Of a stretch of 53,380 nucleotides of DNA, positions 9,701 through 18,145 are shown piece by piece. The DNA comes from Myxococcales bacterium (lineage in GTDB: Bacteria; Myxococcota_A; UBA9042; GCA-2863065). Position 1 is the first letter of the stretch; each line of letters begins with the position of its first letter. The notes under the pieces are model-generated. The model was not told the origin of the DNA. It did no database searches and saw nothing but the letters and a program-made list of their open reading frames with translations. The DNA lies in the NCBI GenBank assembly GCA_018780435.1, contig JADMJS010000147.1, positions 1 to 53,380 on the forward strand, in the 5' to 3' direction. A program made the translations under genes and the position numbers.

Positions 9701-12700
9701 TCTGCCGAGGGCCCGAGGTTGGCGCGATGGCACGAGAGCGTGGACCGGAACGCGGTCTCTCGCGCGCCGGACTCCGCGTCCGGCTCGGTGGTTTCGAGCG
9801 TGACCAGCTCGGTGTCGAGAAAGTAGCCACCGTCCCAGTCGATGCGAGCCGAGAAGCTGAAGGCGGGCACGTCGCCGTGGTTACTTCGCAGACGACCACG
9901 CGCTGGGACGATGATCGAGGCCGGCGACTCGTCGTTTGTTTCGGTCAGGAGCAGCGGGCCTTCAGCCGCCTCGACCATAGCCGGGTCATCGTCTCGGGTC
10001 CGCAGTTCGGCGTAGTCGGTCTCGCCCGTCGCCGTGCGGTTGGAGAACTGAGCCCAATCTCGTACGCGAGTGGTGTTCGCCGTGGGGTTCCACGCGGCGC
10101 CGTCGAGCCACAACGCGGGCCCCGGGAGGCGCCACGCGGCGAGCTGGTCGGGGGTGAGGGCGCGGTCGAACGCGGCGGACCAGAGGAGGTCGACGCCGTC
10201 ACCGGTTCGGAAGCTCCAGCTCGCGTGGCCGACGAATACGGCGCTCGGCGCCGGGCCGACTGAGGTCCCGACCTCGTAGCCGTCGAGGTAGACGGACTGC
10301 GGCTTGCCATCCCCTCGATAGACCATCGCGACGAAGGACCAGCGTCCGGACCCGAGCACATGGTCACACCCGTCGAGGCCGCCTCCCACCACGCTGTCGC
10401 CCGCGGTGAAGCCGCGAAGGACCCGTCCAGCGCAGGCGTCGCCGACGTCCAGCCCGAGCCGCGGGGCGCCGTCTCCGTCGACGAAGTCGAGCAGCGGCTT
10501 GCCCGAGGTCAGGTCGGTCGGGCGTATCCATCCCATCAGGGTGAAGCCCTTCTCGATTCCGTCCAGAGCGCCGTCGTCGCCCATCGGCCTCTGGTACCGC
10601 GTGCCGACGGGCAGCGAGAGGCCCTGCAGCGGGGATCGCAGCGGCTCCTCGTCGCCGAGGAGCAGGCCCTCGACCCCGATGAGGTGGGACGCTTCCACGG
10701 AGGCGAGCCCTGGCGTGCCGCTCGCGATCCCCTCGCCGGTCGAGACGACCTGGGCGGCCGTGATGGGTGGCCAGGCCCGGAGTAGCCCGGTGCCCGGCTT
10801 CCGTACGAGGGACCGGATCTCGGATTGGGAGAGGGCGCGGTCGAAGACGAAGACCTCGTCGAGCGCCCAGGCACCCGGGGTCCATCCTGCGCCGTCTCCG
10901 GCCCGGATCGCGCCGAAGACCAGCTCTCGGATCTCCGGCGACCGGGCGGCGTCGGTGGCGTCGTCGAGCTCGCCGTCGATGTAGAGCGAGGTGACGCCCG
11001 AGGCAAGCTGGGTGTCGAGCGGGTGGAAGGTCAGCGTCACTTGGTGCCACTTCCCGTCTTTGAGCCCCTGCTGCGACGAGAGCGTGGCCACGCCGGGGAG
11101 CTCGTAGCGGAGACGCCGATTGCCGACGGCGTCGTCCACGACCATGCGCGCCCCCCACGGCTCAGCCAGCTCGCTCGGATACGCGCACACGGCGCGGACG
11201 ATGAGCTTCGAGGTGTTGGGCAGGTAGGTCGGCGCCTGGCCGCATGGGTCCTTCGCCTCCGCCCACAGGTCCGGGCGGCAGCTGTTCTTCCCGAGGCAGG
11301 CCGACTCGACCGCGGCCTGAGCGCCCTCGTAGTGGCACGCGTAGGTCGGGCGGAGCTGCTCGAGGCGGCTACAGTCGCCGTCGTGGGGGTAGGCCTCGGA
11401 CGTGAACGAGCCGTAATACGCCTGCACGTCGGCGATCACCTGGCCTGACTCACACTCGATCCACGCCGCGCTATCCTCGGGGCGAGACCACGCACAGGTC
11501 TCGTCCTTGCCGTACCCGACGCCGAGGGTCTGGAGGACAGGCGTCACGCCGTCGGGTGCTTGCGCGGCGACGGACATCCAAAACGAGAGTGTGAAGCCGC
11601 CAGCCGCGTGCGTGGCGAAGCTCGGCCGGGCCGGGAGGCTGTGCTCGGGGCGTATCCGTAACGTGCCCCCCGTCGATTGCAACCCTCCGAAGAAGATCGA
11701 GTCGCCTTGAACGCCGGTGGAGGCGTTCACGAAGCCGCCGGGCGTCGCCATGCCGCGCCCGACCCACGTTGCTTTGGACGCGACGTTTTTGGCCGCGAGA
11801 TCGGGTACGTAGGCGAGCAGGCCCTCAAGCGGGAGCGGCGGCCCCATCGGCAAGACGTGGTCGAGGGGATCCACGGCGTCGACGTTCCTCGCCTGCGGGG
11901 TGCCCGGCAGCGCGATCACCTGCGCGAAGGGAGACGCCCACGGCGGCGCCAGTCCAGAGGCCGTCTGGCACGCGCCACAGTCCTTCGCGCACGTGGCGCA
12001 GTTCTCCTTCTGAACGGCGTTGCAGTCGCCGTCGCCGCAGTTCGGGACGAACAGCGACGAGCAGAGCGCGTCGAAGTCGGCACAGCAGTCGCCACGGACG
12101 AGGCAGTGCGTGTCGCACTGACACTCCCAGCCGTCGTAGAAGTGGCCGCACTTCTCGTCGTAGGTGACGGTGGGTCCGTGGAAGGCCCGATCGCACGTGC
12201 CTTCGTTGGTCACGCGGCATTGGCCGGTGGCGTAATCGCAGCGAGTCGACCCGCCGCAGACCCCGCAGGCCTGGCCCAGGCCGTCGAAGGAGCAGGGGCC
12301 GTTCGTTGCTGCGTCACAGGCCGGGGCGTCGGACGGACACGCGCGGACGTGCGTGCCACTGGGGTCCTCGGTGCCGGCACCGGTGCAGTCGTACCCGGTC
12401 CCTCCGGAGTGCTCGATCCAGCCGCAGGTGAGGCCGCTGGCGGCGCAATCGAGCGGGGGCTGTGCCTCGGGACCGTAGGGACCTGCCTCAGTCTTGTAGA
12501 GGACATCCCCCACACAGCACCCTACGCCTGGGGGAACGCCATGGGTGGGGTCGGCGACGGGCGGCACGCACTGTCCCGCGTCCGCACCGGTGGAGCAGAC
12601 GGCGCCCACGGCGCATGAGCCGCAGCTCCCGCCGCACCCGTCGCTGCCGCACTGCCGCCCTGCACAGTTCGGGACACAGGTCTCCTGCGTCCCTGGCGCC

Positions 12701-15700
12701 GCCTTGGGGAGGGTCCCGGTCGGCTCGCCCTGTCCGGGTGTGCCGCACGCATAGACCTGCCCAGCGTCGCTCCACCCACAGTGTGGCGCCTCTTCGTCCG
12801 TGCAGCTCCGCTCGACGAGGGTCCCCGAGGCGCAGTACTGCACGGTGTCGCCGTCGCACGTTCCCTCCCAGGTGACCGAGCCACATGCGACCGACGAGTG
12901 GACGCACTTGCCCACGTCGTCGACGCACTGAAATCCGTCCGGGCAGGTTCCGCAGGTGCCGTAGCACCCATCGCTGCCGCATTGCCGGCCGTCGCACACC
13001 GGTGTGCACGCACACGCCTTGGGATGATCGCCGGTCGGGTCCACCCCCCCATCCGTCCCGCAGCGGTACGCGCCGCCTCCGTTCCCAGCCGTGTCGCTCC
13101 AGCCGCACCCTCCGCATTCGAAGGTGTAGACGAGCGCCGACCCGCTGGAGTCACCGCAGCGCTTCAAGGTCCCGCCGAGGCAGCAGCCTTCGAAGGGGAC
13201 CCCTTCGCAGGCGACGCATTGTCCCGTCTCCGGGTTGCACACGTCACCGGGTGTACCGCAGGAGCCGCAGGTGCCGCCGCATCCGTCCGGGCCGCACGTC
13301 CGACCGTCGCATTGAGGAGCACAGGCGTCCGTGCCGGGGCACGCCTGAGGTGTCGCTCCGCTGGGATCGGCGCCGCCGCTGCTGAGGGCGACGCACGCGT
13401 AGGCGGCCGTCGTCGTCCAAGGTGGCCCCTCGGACCAACCACACACCTGTCCCGTCGCGGCGCAGTCGATGCTCTGTGTCGCTCCGCCAGCACACCGCTT
13501 GAGCGTGTTCCCGTCGCAACAGCCTGCGGTGCTAGGGATCCCGTCGCAAGGATCCTCGTCGAGGCAGTAAGAGCGCCCGTCGCCGGGTTCGTAGCACACA
13601 TCTCCGCTGCCGCAGGTGCCACAGGAGCCCCCGCAGCCGTCGCCGCCGCAGGTGCGGTTCGCGCACGATGGCTTGCAGGGCTCCACACAATGACCCGCGG
13701 CGTCGCAAGCGAGCCCGTCCGTGCAGCGTCCGCATTGGGCGCCACAACCGTCCGGACCGCACGCCTTGCCGTCGCACGCGGGCACGCAGAGCTCGTCCGG
13801 ACAAGTCGTCCAAGCGGGTGCGTTCGGGGTCAACAGCTCCTCTGGCGCGCAGGCGGCTTCGGTGCCGCGAAGCCCGCAGGCGAACGACGCGCCCAGGGAA
13901 CTGCAGTCGAACGCGACGGGTCGAGTCTCGCCGGGTGGGCAGTGAACCAGCGCGTCGCCGTCGCAGCAGCCCTTGGGGAGTGACGTGCAGAGGTCGCTGA
14001 CACAGACGCCGTCACCGCAGGCCTGTCCGGCCGCGCACTCGCCACACGAACCGCCGCACCCGTCGGTTCCGCACGTGCGCCCGGTACAGTCGGGCTGGCA
14101 CGCGAGATCGGGGCACTCGCGCGGCACGGTGCCAGTGGGCTCCAAGTAACCCTCGTGCCCGCAGTCGTAGCGAAGCTCGCCGATATGCCCCGCCCAGCCG
14201 CATCCCGCGTTCCCACAGCTCTCGAAGACGGGCTTCCCGTCGACGCAGGCGCGGGCCAGATCGCCATCGCAGCAACCGAGGACAGGGACCCCGTCACAAC
14301 CGCCGTCCGGGGCACAGAAGCCTCCCGGCATGCAGACCTGGTCGTCGGCGCAGGCGCCACAGGAACCACCACAGCCGTCTCCGCCGCAGGTACGGCCCGC
14401 ACAGCTCGGGGTGCATGCGGGGCATTTCGGCGGGATGGCGCCCGTGGGCTCGAAGCTCTGGCTTTCGCCGCAGCGATAACCCTTGGGGTAGCTGCCCTGC
14501 GCCGGGTTCACCGGGTTCCACCCGCAGTACGAGCCCGTCTCGAAGCAGTCCCGGGCGACAAGTCGCCCGTTCTCGCAATACGTCGCGATGTTCCCGGGGC
14601 TGCAGCAACCGGTGTTGGGGATGCCGGGGCACTCCTCCACCTCGCACTGCCCCTCGGCGTCGCATGTCGCGCCGACGGCGCACGCTCCACAGGTACCGCC
14701 ACACCCGTCCGGGCCGCACGCGCGTCCATCGCACGCGGGGATACAGGGGCACTGTCGAGGCACGAGGCCCGACGGCTCTTGGAGTGGCACGCCCAGTAGG
14801 TCGGTACAGCCATACGACGACGCGCTCGGGAGCCAGGCGCAGTACTGCCCGGCGCCGCAGTCCACCGTCTGAACCGCGCCGCCTGCGCACCGCGACACGG
14901 TGTTGCCGCTGCCGCAGCACCCGGCGGGAGTAACGCCGACGTCGGCGCACCGCTCTGGGAGCGCCAAACACGTGTGAGTCGCGAGATCACAGGCGCTGCC
15001 CGAGGCGCATGGGCAGGTGCCGCCGCAGCCGTCGCTGCCGCACGTCGTACCGCCGCAGGTGGGGACGCACTCACACTGGCCGACGGCGTCGTTGCAGGCG
15101 TGCCCGGCGACGCACTCTCCGCACGTGCCCCCGCAGCCGTCTGGACCGCAAGCCTTACCCGAACACTCCGGGACGCACTCCTCGCAGCTCCCATCGGCGT
15201 TGCACGTACCGCCGTCGGGACAGGTGCCACACTGCCCACCGCAGCCATCGCTGCCACACTGTTTTCCCACGCAGTTGGGTGCGCAAGCGCCCAAGCAGGC
15301 CTTCGCGAACTCGCCCGTCGGGTCCGCGCCGTTGTCGAGCACGGTACAGTCATAGGTTGCGGCGAAGGGGTTCCAACTGCAGAACTTGCCGAACGCCGAG
15401 CAGTCGACCGCTTGCTCGACGCCGGAGGCACAACGCCGCAGGGTATGCCCGTCGCAGCAGCCGCTCCCGTACTGGACGGCGCCGCAGGGGTCGGGATCAG
15501 CTTCGCATTGGGACTGGGTGTTGCAGAAGTTGCCAATGCCGCAGAAGCCGCAGGCCCCCCCGCAACCGTCATTGCCGCAGGCCTTGCCCGTGCAGTCCGG
15601 CACGCAGTCGCAGGCCATGGGTACGGTCCCAGTGGGGTCCGAGGCGCTGGAACCACCGCACCCGTAGGTGGACGTGGTGGCATCCCAGCCGCACAAATCT

Positions 15701-16245
15701 CCAGTGAGCTCACAATCTCTGGCGATTACCTTTGGGCCGGTACATGTTCGTGCCACATTTCCGGTGCAGCACCCTTTGTCGAGGTTGACCCCCGCGCAGT
15801 TGTCGTGTTTGCAAGAGCCCGCCTCGCAAAGAGAGCCGGGGAGGCAGCTACCGCAGGACCCGCCGCAGCCATCGCTCCCGCAGGTCCGGCCCTCACAGGA
15901 CGGCGAGCAGGGCGACGAGCAGTCGGACGGGGTCATCCCGCTCGGATCTTCTGCGAAGGCGGGCATGCAGCCATAGGACAAGCTGGCCGGGTCCCAGCCG
16001 CAAGTCTCACCGGGTTCGCATATGGCCTGCTCGATCCCCGTCGAGTCCGAGCAGTACTCCGGAATCGTGCCGTTGCAGCAGCCTGCCCAGCGGAGATGGG
16101 CGGGCAGGCAGTCCTCTGCATCTGCGTCACGTGAATGTGACACGACGGTGACAGCGAGAAGGCAGAATGCCCATGCGGATCGCAGGCGCACCGGATGGTT
16201 CAGGGGCCGCTGCGGACGCCCCCTTCGATTCAAACTCGTCGTCAC
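6781..16245 (-). CDS. Giant secreted cysteine-rich multi-lectin protein (knots, SMB-like, LamG-like, SUEL lectin domain)
   Basis: 3154 aa. The start taken is GTG at 16245, with GGAG seven bases upstream (16253-16256). It gives a compact signal peptide ending VSHSRDADA before EDC; the ATG at 16401 would put ~50 basic residues ahead of it. Residues ~40-1340 alternate two modules: 11 of a GCC-x-G...DC...CGW...Y-x-C...DPTG type and 13 CGxDGCGG knots. Residues ~1343-1398 look somatomedin-B-like (CQC, HC, DCC, C). At ~1470-1820 a LamG/concanavalin-like domain is interrupted at ~1578-1688 by a SUEL/rhamnose-binding-lectin domain (IECESGQVIADVQAYYGS, CLGKNSC, DPCG, YLPNTSKLIVRAVC). Two further LamG-like regions (~1830-2045, ~2050-2330), a cysteine-rich stretch and a ~500-residue beta-rich C-terminus follow. 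It is probably an exported adhesin or carbohydrate-binding matrix protein. No lipobox is seen. Confidence 0.88.
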   Translation of the reverse strand: MTTSLNRRGRPQRPLNHPVRLRSAWAFCLLAVTVVSHSRDADAEDCLPAHLRWAGCCNGTIPEYCSDSTGIEQAICEPGETCGWDPASLSYGCMPAFAEDPSGMTPSDCSSPCSPSCEGRTCGSDGCGGSCGSCLPGSLCEAGSCKHDNCAGVNLDKGCCTGNVARTCTGPKVIARDCELTGDLCGWDATTSTYGCGGSSASDPTGTVPMACDCVPDCTGKACGNDGCGGACGFCGIGNFCNTQSQCEADPDPCGAVQYGSGCCDGHTLRRCASGVEQAVDCSAFGKFCSWNPFAATYDCTVLDNGADPTGEFAKACLGACAPNCVGKQCGSDGCGGQCGTCPDGGTCNADGSCEECVPECSGKACGPDGCGGTCGECVAGHACNDAVGQCECVPTCGGTTCGSDGCGGTCPCASGSACDLATHTCLALPERCADVGVTPAGCCGSGNTVSRCAGGAVQTVDCGAGQYCAWLPSASSYGCTDLLGVPLQEPSGLVPRQCPCIPACDGRACGPDGCGGTCGACAVGATCDAEGQCEVEECPGIPNTGCCSPGNIATYCENGRLVARDCFETGSYCGWNPVNPAQGSYPKGYRCGESQSFEPTGAIPPKCPACTPSCAGRTCGGDGCGGSCGACADDQVCMPGGFCAPDGGCDGVPVLGCCDGDLARACVDGKPVFESCGNAGCGWAGHIGELRYDCGHEGYLEPTGTVPRECPDLACQPDCTGRTCGTDGCGGSCGECAAGQACGDGVCVSDLCTSLPKGCCDGDALVHCPPGETRPVAFDCSSLGASFACGLRGTEAACAPEELLTPNAPAWTTCPDELCVPACDGKACGPDGCGAQCGRCTDGLACDAAGHCVEPCKPSCANRTCGGDGCGGSCGTCGSGDVCYEPGDGRSYCLDEDPCDGIPSTAGCCDGNTLKRCAGGATQSIDCAATGQVCGWSEGPPWTTTAAYACVALSSGGADPSGATPQACPGTDACAPQCDGRTCGPDGCGGTCGSCGTPGDVCNPETGQCVACEGVPFEGCCLGGTLKRCGDSSGSALVYTFECGGCGWSDTAGNGGGAYRCGTDGGVDPTGDHPKACACTPVCDGRQCGSDGCYGTCGTCPDGFQCVDDVGKCVHSSVACGSVTWEGTCDGDTVQYCASGTLVERSCTDEEAPHCGWSDAGQVYACGTPGQGEPTGTLPKAAPGTQETCVPNCAGRQCGSDGCGGSCGSCAVGAVCSTGADAGQCVPPVADPTHGVPPGVGCCVGDVLYKTEAGPYGPEAQPPLDCAASGLTCGWIEHSGGTGYDCTGAGTEDPSGTHVRACPSDAPACDAATNGPCSFDGLGQACGVCGGSTRCDYATGQCRVTNEGTCDRAFHGPTVTYDEKCGHFYDGWECQCDTHCLVRGDCCADFDALCSSLFVPNCGDGDCNAVQKENCATCAKDCGACQTASGLAPPWASPFAQVIALPGTPQARNVDAVDPLDHVLPMGPPLPLEGLLAYVPDLAAKNVASKATWVGRGMATPGGFVNASTGVQGDSIFFGGLQSTGGTLRIRPEHSLPARPSFATHAAGGFTLSFWMSVAAQAPDGVTPVLQTLGVGYGKDETCAWSRPEDSAAWIECESGQVIADVQAYYGSFTSEAYPHDGDCSRLEQLRPTYACHYEGAQAAVESACLGKNSCRPDLWAEAKDPCGQAPTYLPNTSKLIVRAVCAYPSELAEPWGARMVVDDAVGNRRLRYELPGVATLSSQQGLKDGKWHQVTLTFHPLDTQLASGVTSLYIDGELDDATDAARSPEIRELVFGAIRAGDGAGWTPGAWALDEVFVFDRALSQSEIRSLVRKPGTGLLRAWPPITAAQVVSTGEGIASGTPGLASVEASHLIGVEGLLLGDEEPLRSPLQGLSLPVGTRYQRPMGDDGALDGIEKGFTLMGWIRPTDLTSGKPLLDFVDGDGAPRLGLDVGDACAGRVLRGFTAGDSVVGGGLDGCDHVLGSGRWSFVAMVYRGDGKPQSVYLDGYEVGTSVGPAPSAVFVGHASWSFRTGDGVDLLWSAAFDRALTPDQLAAWRLPGPALWLDGAAWNPTANTTRVRDWAQFSNRTATGETDYAELRTRDDDPAMVEAAEGPLLLTETNDESPASIIVPARGRLRSNHGDVPAFSFSARIDWDGGYFLDTELVTLETTEPDAESGARETAFRSTLSCHRANLGPSAESSGELWCQVRLIGFSAVNVQVEWRSDWLGGTLPPGVPVAQPVSLEVALRYGRGETPSLAFSFPDVALVPTHEQEAGHLPLPDGVVPLLGPSEVSTAYVGASGIPLASEDLQFRVGGVAQESDTGAAFSSARLYTRRLSDIELERLVKSSCNTLGCEGGGKECTEAPSASVLPVCAVCGAGYYEASSALGGECTAKRAFGAVCQANATCGSGACQGGTCAAVGETGRELCESSCVERGRDCISVGALPSGDAAWACSTECAEYYDPPSKDDPTAPCVWNPTSALGASCMSDAQCLSGSCTDLQDEHYHIGVVWQPDCSADGKCPKWIHPTRNDLFLCGEQAPYASGFFEGGQCAPYSTASTTVSVIGRCNATTADECVAEHRQPILKKGGSLYGADYVSCNQCEQRTVLDAATGTQRPLWVKGWSLMSPFACSRMHANLVRAVWDASPGATWYALDKEPTLGLLGKYLLGKETPVQPADITKMMELGLGTVIVDYLRAKDEATRAEIRGRYASFNLSDCWKPTVTRRFGQFGEYAEWAGLDEADYSANDWEEIRTTLDAELKSPFIDPSINRLVCVANKFGNGTPCPPAGVEDAAPDQFCQSGFCARDTHVCEDGFGRIEQTEDAGRGDNQAPDDDSDLGPIALVQKNNTTLEVKKEKGESTTDAVKRRDYSLASTNTHVLSVFGAAGADVFSSNMKLIVHPDDEEAEFDSTVQIMGITVPDASEPASSCGGDTWDNGEYQKPEPGEPPCSLVPDAEKLMPEPPAFKLCYPIPGLECEEEEGDEDAPEPPPGTTTVAHGALCFEQTTFAGPIPITISASVGMEVCIGAGADVDEDTMEPGFKVVPEFDVGLDLHGGVGVAAGPVEAFAGVHAVITIVNLAFPIRWAMRVAEATDEDDQPVENLFKIEFFRTVKAELGVLQLVAGVFAEIGVSVFKVEWEQKLFEFGGFTFSWDLADDVLNSKKLDLEHFTADQ

Positions 16246-16682
16246 GACCGTACTCCGGGCAATAGTCTGATGATCCTTCGGCCAGGCTGGCGGACCTTGT
16301 ACTCGGTCCAAAGGAGGCGCACAAGTGCGACGCACTGACCCGAATCGTCGGCCTCTGGCGCGCGATATCGCACCGCGGATTGGCCGTTCAGGCCAATTCA
16401 CAGGCCTCGCTCGTCTACGTCGCGTCCGGCTCCTCGACTACGCGGACTGGCCAGTCGGCCACTTTGCGGGGAGCCCGCTGTCGTCGCGGGTCACGCTGTA
16501 GCCATCGCAAGCTCAGTGGGTTGCCCGTCGAGGGCGATCCGCAGGAGGCGATTTCGCGGCACTTTCGGCCGACGATTCGGCCCATTATGCTGGGGATTGA
16601 CGCGTCCAGGCCTCCTCTGAAACACGTCCGCGAGTCGCAGGTGAGGCGCGCAGAGGCTGAGCCAAGGTGCAAGGAGGTTCTC
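16246..16682. promoter_or_regulatory. Divergent intergenic region between the giant operon and the CX3C miniprotein
   Basis: These 437 bases separate two divergently transcribed genes and must hold the promoters for both. Readings in either direction have no signal peptide, domain or good ribosome site, so I consider it non-coding. An imperfect inverted repeat with TTCGGCCGA and TTCGGCC arms lies at about 16561-16580. I could not assign -35/-10 elements with confidence. Confidence 0.45.
16253..16256 (-). promoter_or_regulatory. Shine-Dalgarno deciding the GTG start of the giant gene
   Basis: GGAG on the minus strand lies seven bases before GTG 16245. The upstream ATG at 16401 has no comparable site and would displace the signal peptide by about 50 residues. 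Confidence 0.55.
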
Positions 16683-16877
16683 ATGGGGTTCGTGTTGATG
16701 ATCTTGTCGCTGGCGGGTTCCCCGGCCATGGGCCCGGCCTCCGGCTGCCAGGAGGACTGCGAGTCGTCCTCACTCGGGTGCCGGCGCCTGTGCACCGGCG
16801 AGGACGACCCCGGGGCCTGCCGAGAGCAGTGCGCCAATGAAGAGAAGGAGTGCGTGGCCAAGTGCCCCGCTGAGTAG
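16683..16877 (+). CDS. 64-aa secreted CX3C miniprotein
   Basis: The ATG at 16683 is preceded by AGGAGG with a five-base spacer, the best ribosome site in this area. The product opens with a short hydrophobic signal (MGFVLMILSLAGSPAMGPAS). The mature part, about 45 residues, has four CX3C pairs (CQEDC, CRRLC, CREQC, CVAKC) and many charged residues. Paired CX3C motifs on helices normally form disulfide-locked helical hairpins; that is a structural inference. The CX3C signature recurs in the large lipoproteins at 35939-40171 and 40660-43737, so this may be a free single-unit relative. It is divergent from the giant operon and may be co-regulated with it. No known family was recognised. Confidence 0.7.
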   Translation: MGFVLMILSLAGSPAMGPASGCQEDCESSSLGCRRLCTGEDDPGACREQCANEEKECVAKCPAE

Positions 16878-16929
16878 GCGAGTACGCCGTAAGCGGCACA
16901 TGGTCCATTGTACGTTGAAGTATCTGCAC

Positions 16930-17070
16930 ATTCATTTCGTTGTGGCGACTTGGGGATCCTCCGACTCCATGGCGTGACCCGACTCGAGAGCGAGTTCGCC
17001 ATCGAGTTCGGTGTCGATGAGTTGATCGAGCGACTCGGGAGCGCCGGTGTCTATCCGCGCACCAGTGTCC
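16930..17070 (+). pseudogene. Possible acyl-carrier-protein-like remnant
   Basis: Within the 353-base gap 16878-17230 the plus strand shows pieces of an ACP-like pattern in shifting frames: GDLGI, then SSDSMA (16957-16974, cut by TGA at 16975), then TRLESEFAIEFGVDELIERL in the neighbouring frame. ACP/PCP domains have DSL/M with the phosphopantetheinyl serine, followed by a helix of this composition. Two frameshifts must be assumed, so this is a weak call. The rest of the gap shows no recognisable gene. Confidence 0.22.
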
Positions 17071-17230
17071 GTCGGACCGAGTCCGTCGGAATGCCTCTGA
17101 CCTTGCTTGGGCGGTCAAAAACCGAGGCGATGTTCACGCGTGCAGGTCGGCTCCTCGCGGCGGACGAGCTCGCCCATCTCGCTCAGCCGATCGCGGGCAG
17201 GTGGACTCCTCCTGGGGCCGGCCTGCGGCG

Positions 17231-18145
17231 TCACGCGATAGAGGCGGAGGCGAGCGGCCCGCCCCACGGACGCGCCGGACGGCTCCCGTGCACCACGAAG
17301 TCCACCGCAGCGCCCACGGCCTCGGGATCTCGAAGGATCTGGGTGTGGCCGAGCCCCTCCGTCGCATACAGCGTGGCATCGGGCCAGCGATCGGCGATGG
17401 CGGCCCCGGCGTCGATGGCGACGTCGTCGTCGCGCCGGTCGTGGATGACCAGGGTCGCCGCCGGGAGCGCAAACGCGGGGACGTCGAGGTCGTGCTCGTC
17501 GAGGCCCACCCGGCCCGTGAGCTCGCGGAAGAAGCGGTCCTCGTGGGCCGGTCCGGCCGCGAAGTCGCGTGCGAAGGCGCGTACGTACTCGATGGGGCGA
17601 GACGACGGTGCCACGAACACCATGCGGCGTGCGTCGAGGTCGCCGCGCTTCTGCGCGACGGCGACGCCCGCGGCTCCGAGGCTGTGCGCGATGACGGCGT
17701 GCGCCGGGCCGAAGAGGTCGCGCACGGGCCCGACGGCGGCCGCGAATAGGCCGACGTGTGCGTAGCGGCCGGCCGACTCGCCGTGCCCGGGTTGGTCGTA
17801 GAGTACTGCGCGGAAGCCTGCTGACACGATCCCGGGGACGAAGGCCGTCATCTGAGTGGCCCGCCCGTTCCATCCGTGTGCGAGGTACACGGTGGGTCCG
17901 GTCCCGAAGGTCCACCCGGTGAGCTGTCCCGTTGGGCCGTCCACGGCGAAGCGCTGCCCGGTCGCCAAGACCTCTCGAGCACGGGTAGACGGCTTCCCAC
18001 GGACCGTGCGGCCCATCAGCGAGACCATCGCTCGGGATGCCGACTCGGGCGCGACCCGCCCCCACGTCCGGAAGGCTCCCGAGAGGAGACGGTAGGTATT
18101 AGACCGAACGTTCGTGCTTTTCTTGGTTCGAGCTTCGTCGCGCAT
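17231..18145 (-). CDS. Alpha/beta-hydrolase fold protein
   Basis: 304 aa. The ATG at 18145 follows AAGGAG with a six-base spacer. Residues ~70-290 carry the alpha/beta-hydrolase core: oxyanion-hole segment YLAHGWNGRATQM (~88-100), YDQPGHGESAG, nucleophile elbow AHSLGAAG (Ser155), acid in HDRRDDDV (Asp236-240) and histidine in GLGHTQIL (His267). The first ~65 residues are basic and lack a signal peptide, so it is cytoplasmic. It lies 68 bases downstream of a TetR regulator on the same strand and is probably cotranscribed and controlled by it. The substrate is unknown; such pairs often handle small lipophilic esters or epoxides. Confidence 0.88.
   Translation of the reverse strand: MRDEARTKKSTNVRSNTYRLLSGAFRTWGRVAPESASRAMVSLMGRTVRGKPSTRAREVLATGQRFAVDGPTGQLTGWTFGTGPTVYLAHGWNGRATQMTAFVPGIVSAGFRAVLYDQPGHGESAGRYAHVGLFAAAVGPVRDLFGPAHAVIAHSLGAAGVAVAQKRGDLDARRMVFVAPSSRPIEYVRAFARDFAAGPAHEDRFFRELTGRVGLDEHDLDVPAFALPAATLVIHDRRDDDVAIDAGAAIADRWPDATLYATEGLGHTQILRDPEAVGAAVDFVVHGSRPARPWGGPLASASIA
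18101..18118. promoter_or_regulatory. Palindrome in the hydrolase N-terminal codons, possible second TetR site
   Basis: The sequence AGACCGAACGTTCGTGCT contains a perfect 10-base palindrome (CGAACGTTCG) and 14 of 18 positions are symmetric. Its ACG/CGT half-sites resemble the candidate operator at 18820-18839. It lies over about codons 10-15 of the hydrolase, so binding there would act as a roadblock. It could also be chance in coding DNA. Confidence 0.3.

Noticed and set aside
11850..16130. Regularly spaced DNA repeats as a CRISPR array
   Set aside because: The periodicity comes from protein modules with drifting DNA sequence and in-frame spacing; there are no conserved repeats or unique spacers, and no cas genes.
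16908..17765. 285-codon plus-strand frame over the hydrolase gene
   Set aside because: The opposite strand carries the full alpha/beta-hydrolase triad and a good ribosome site; only the short ACP-like stretch at its start was kept as a weak note.
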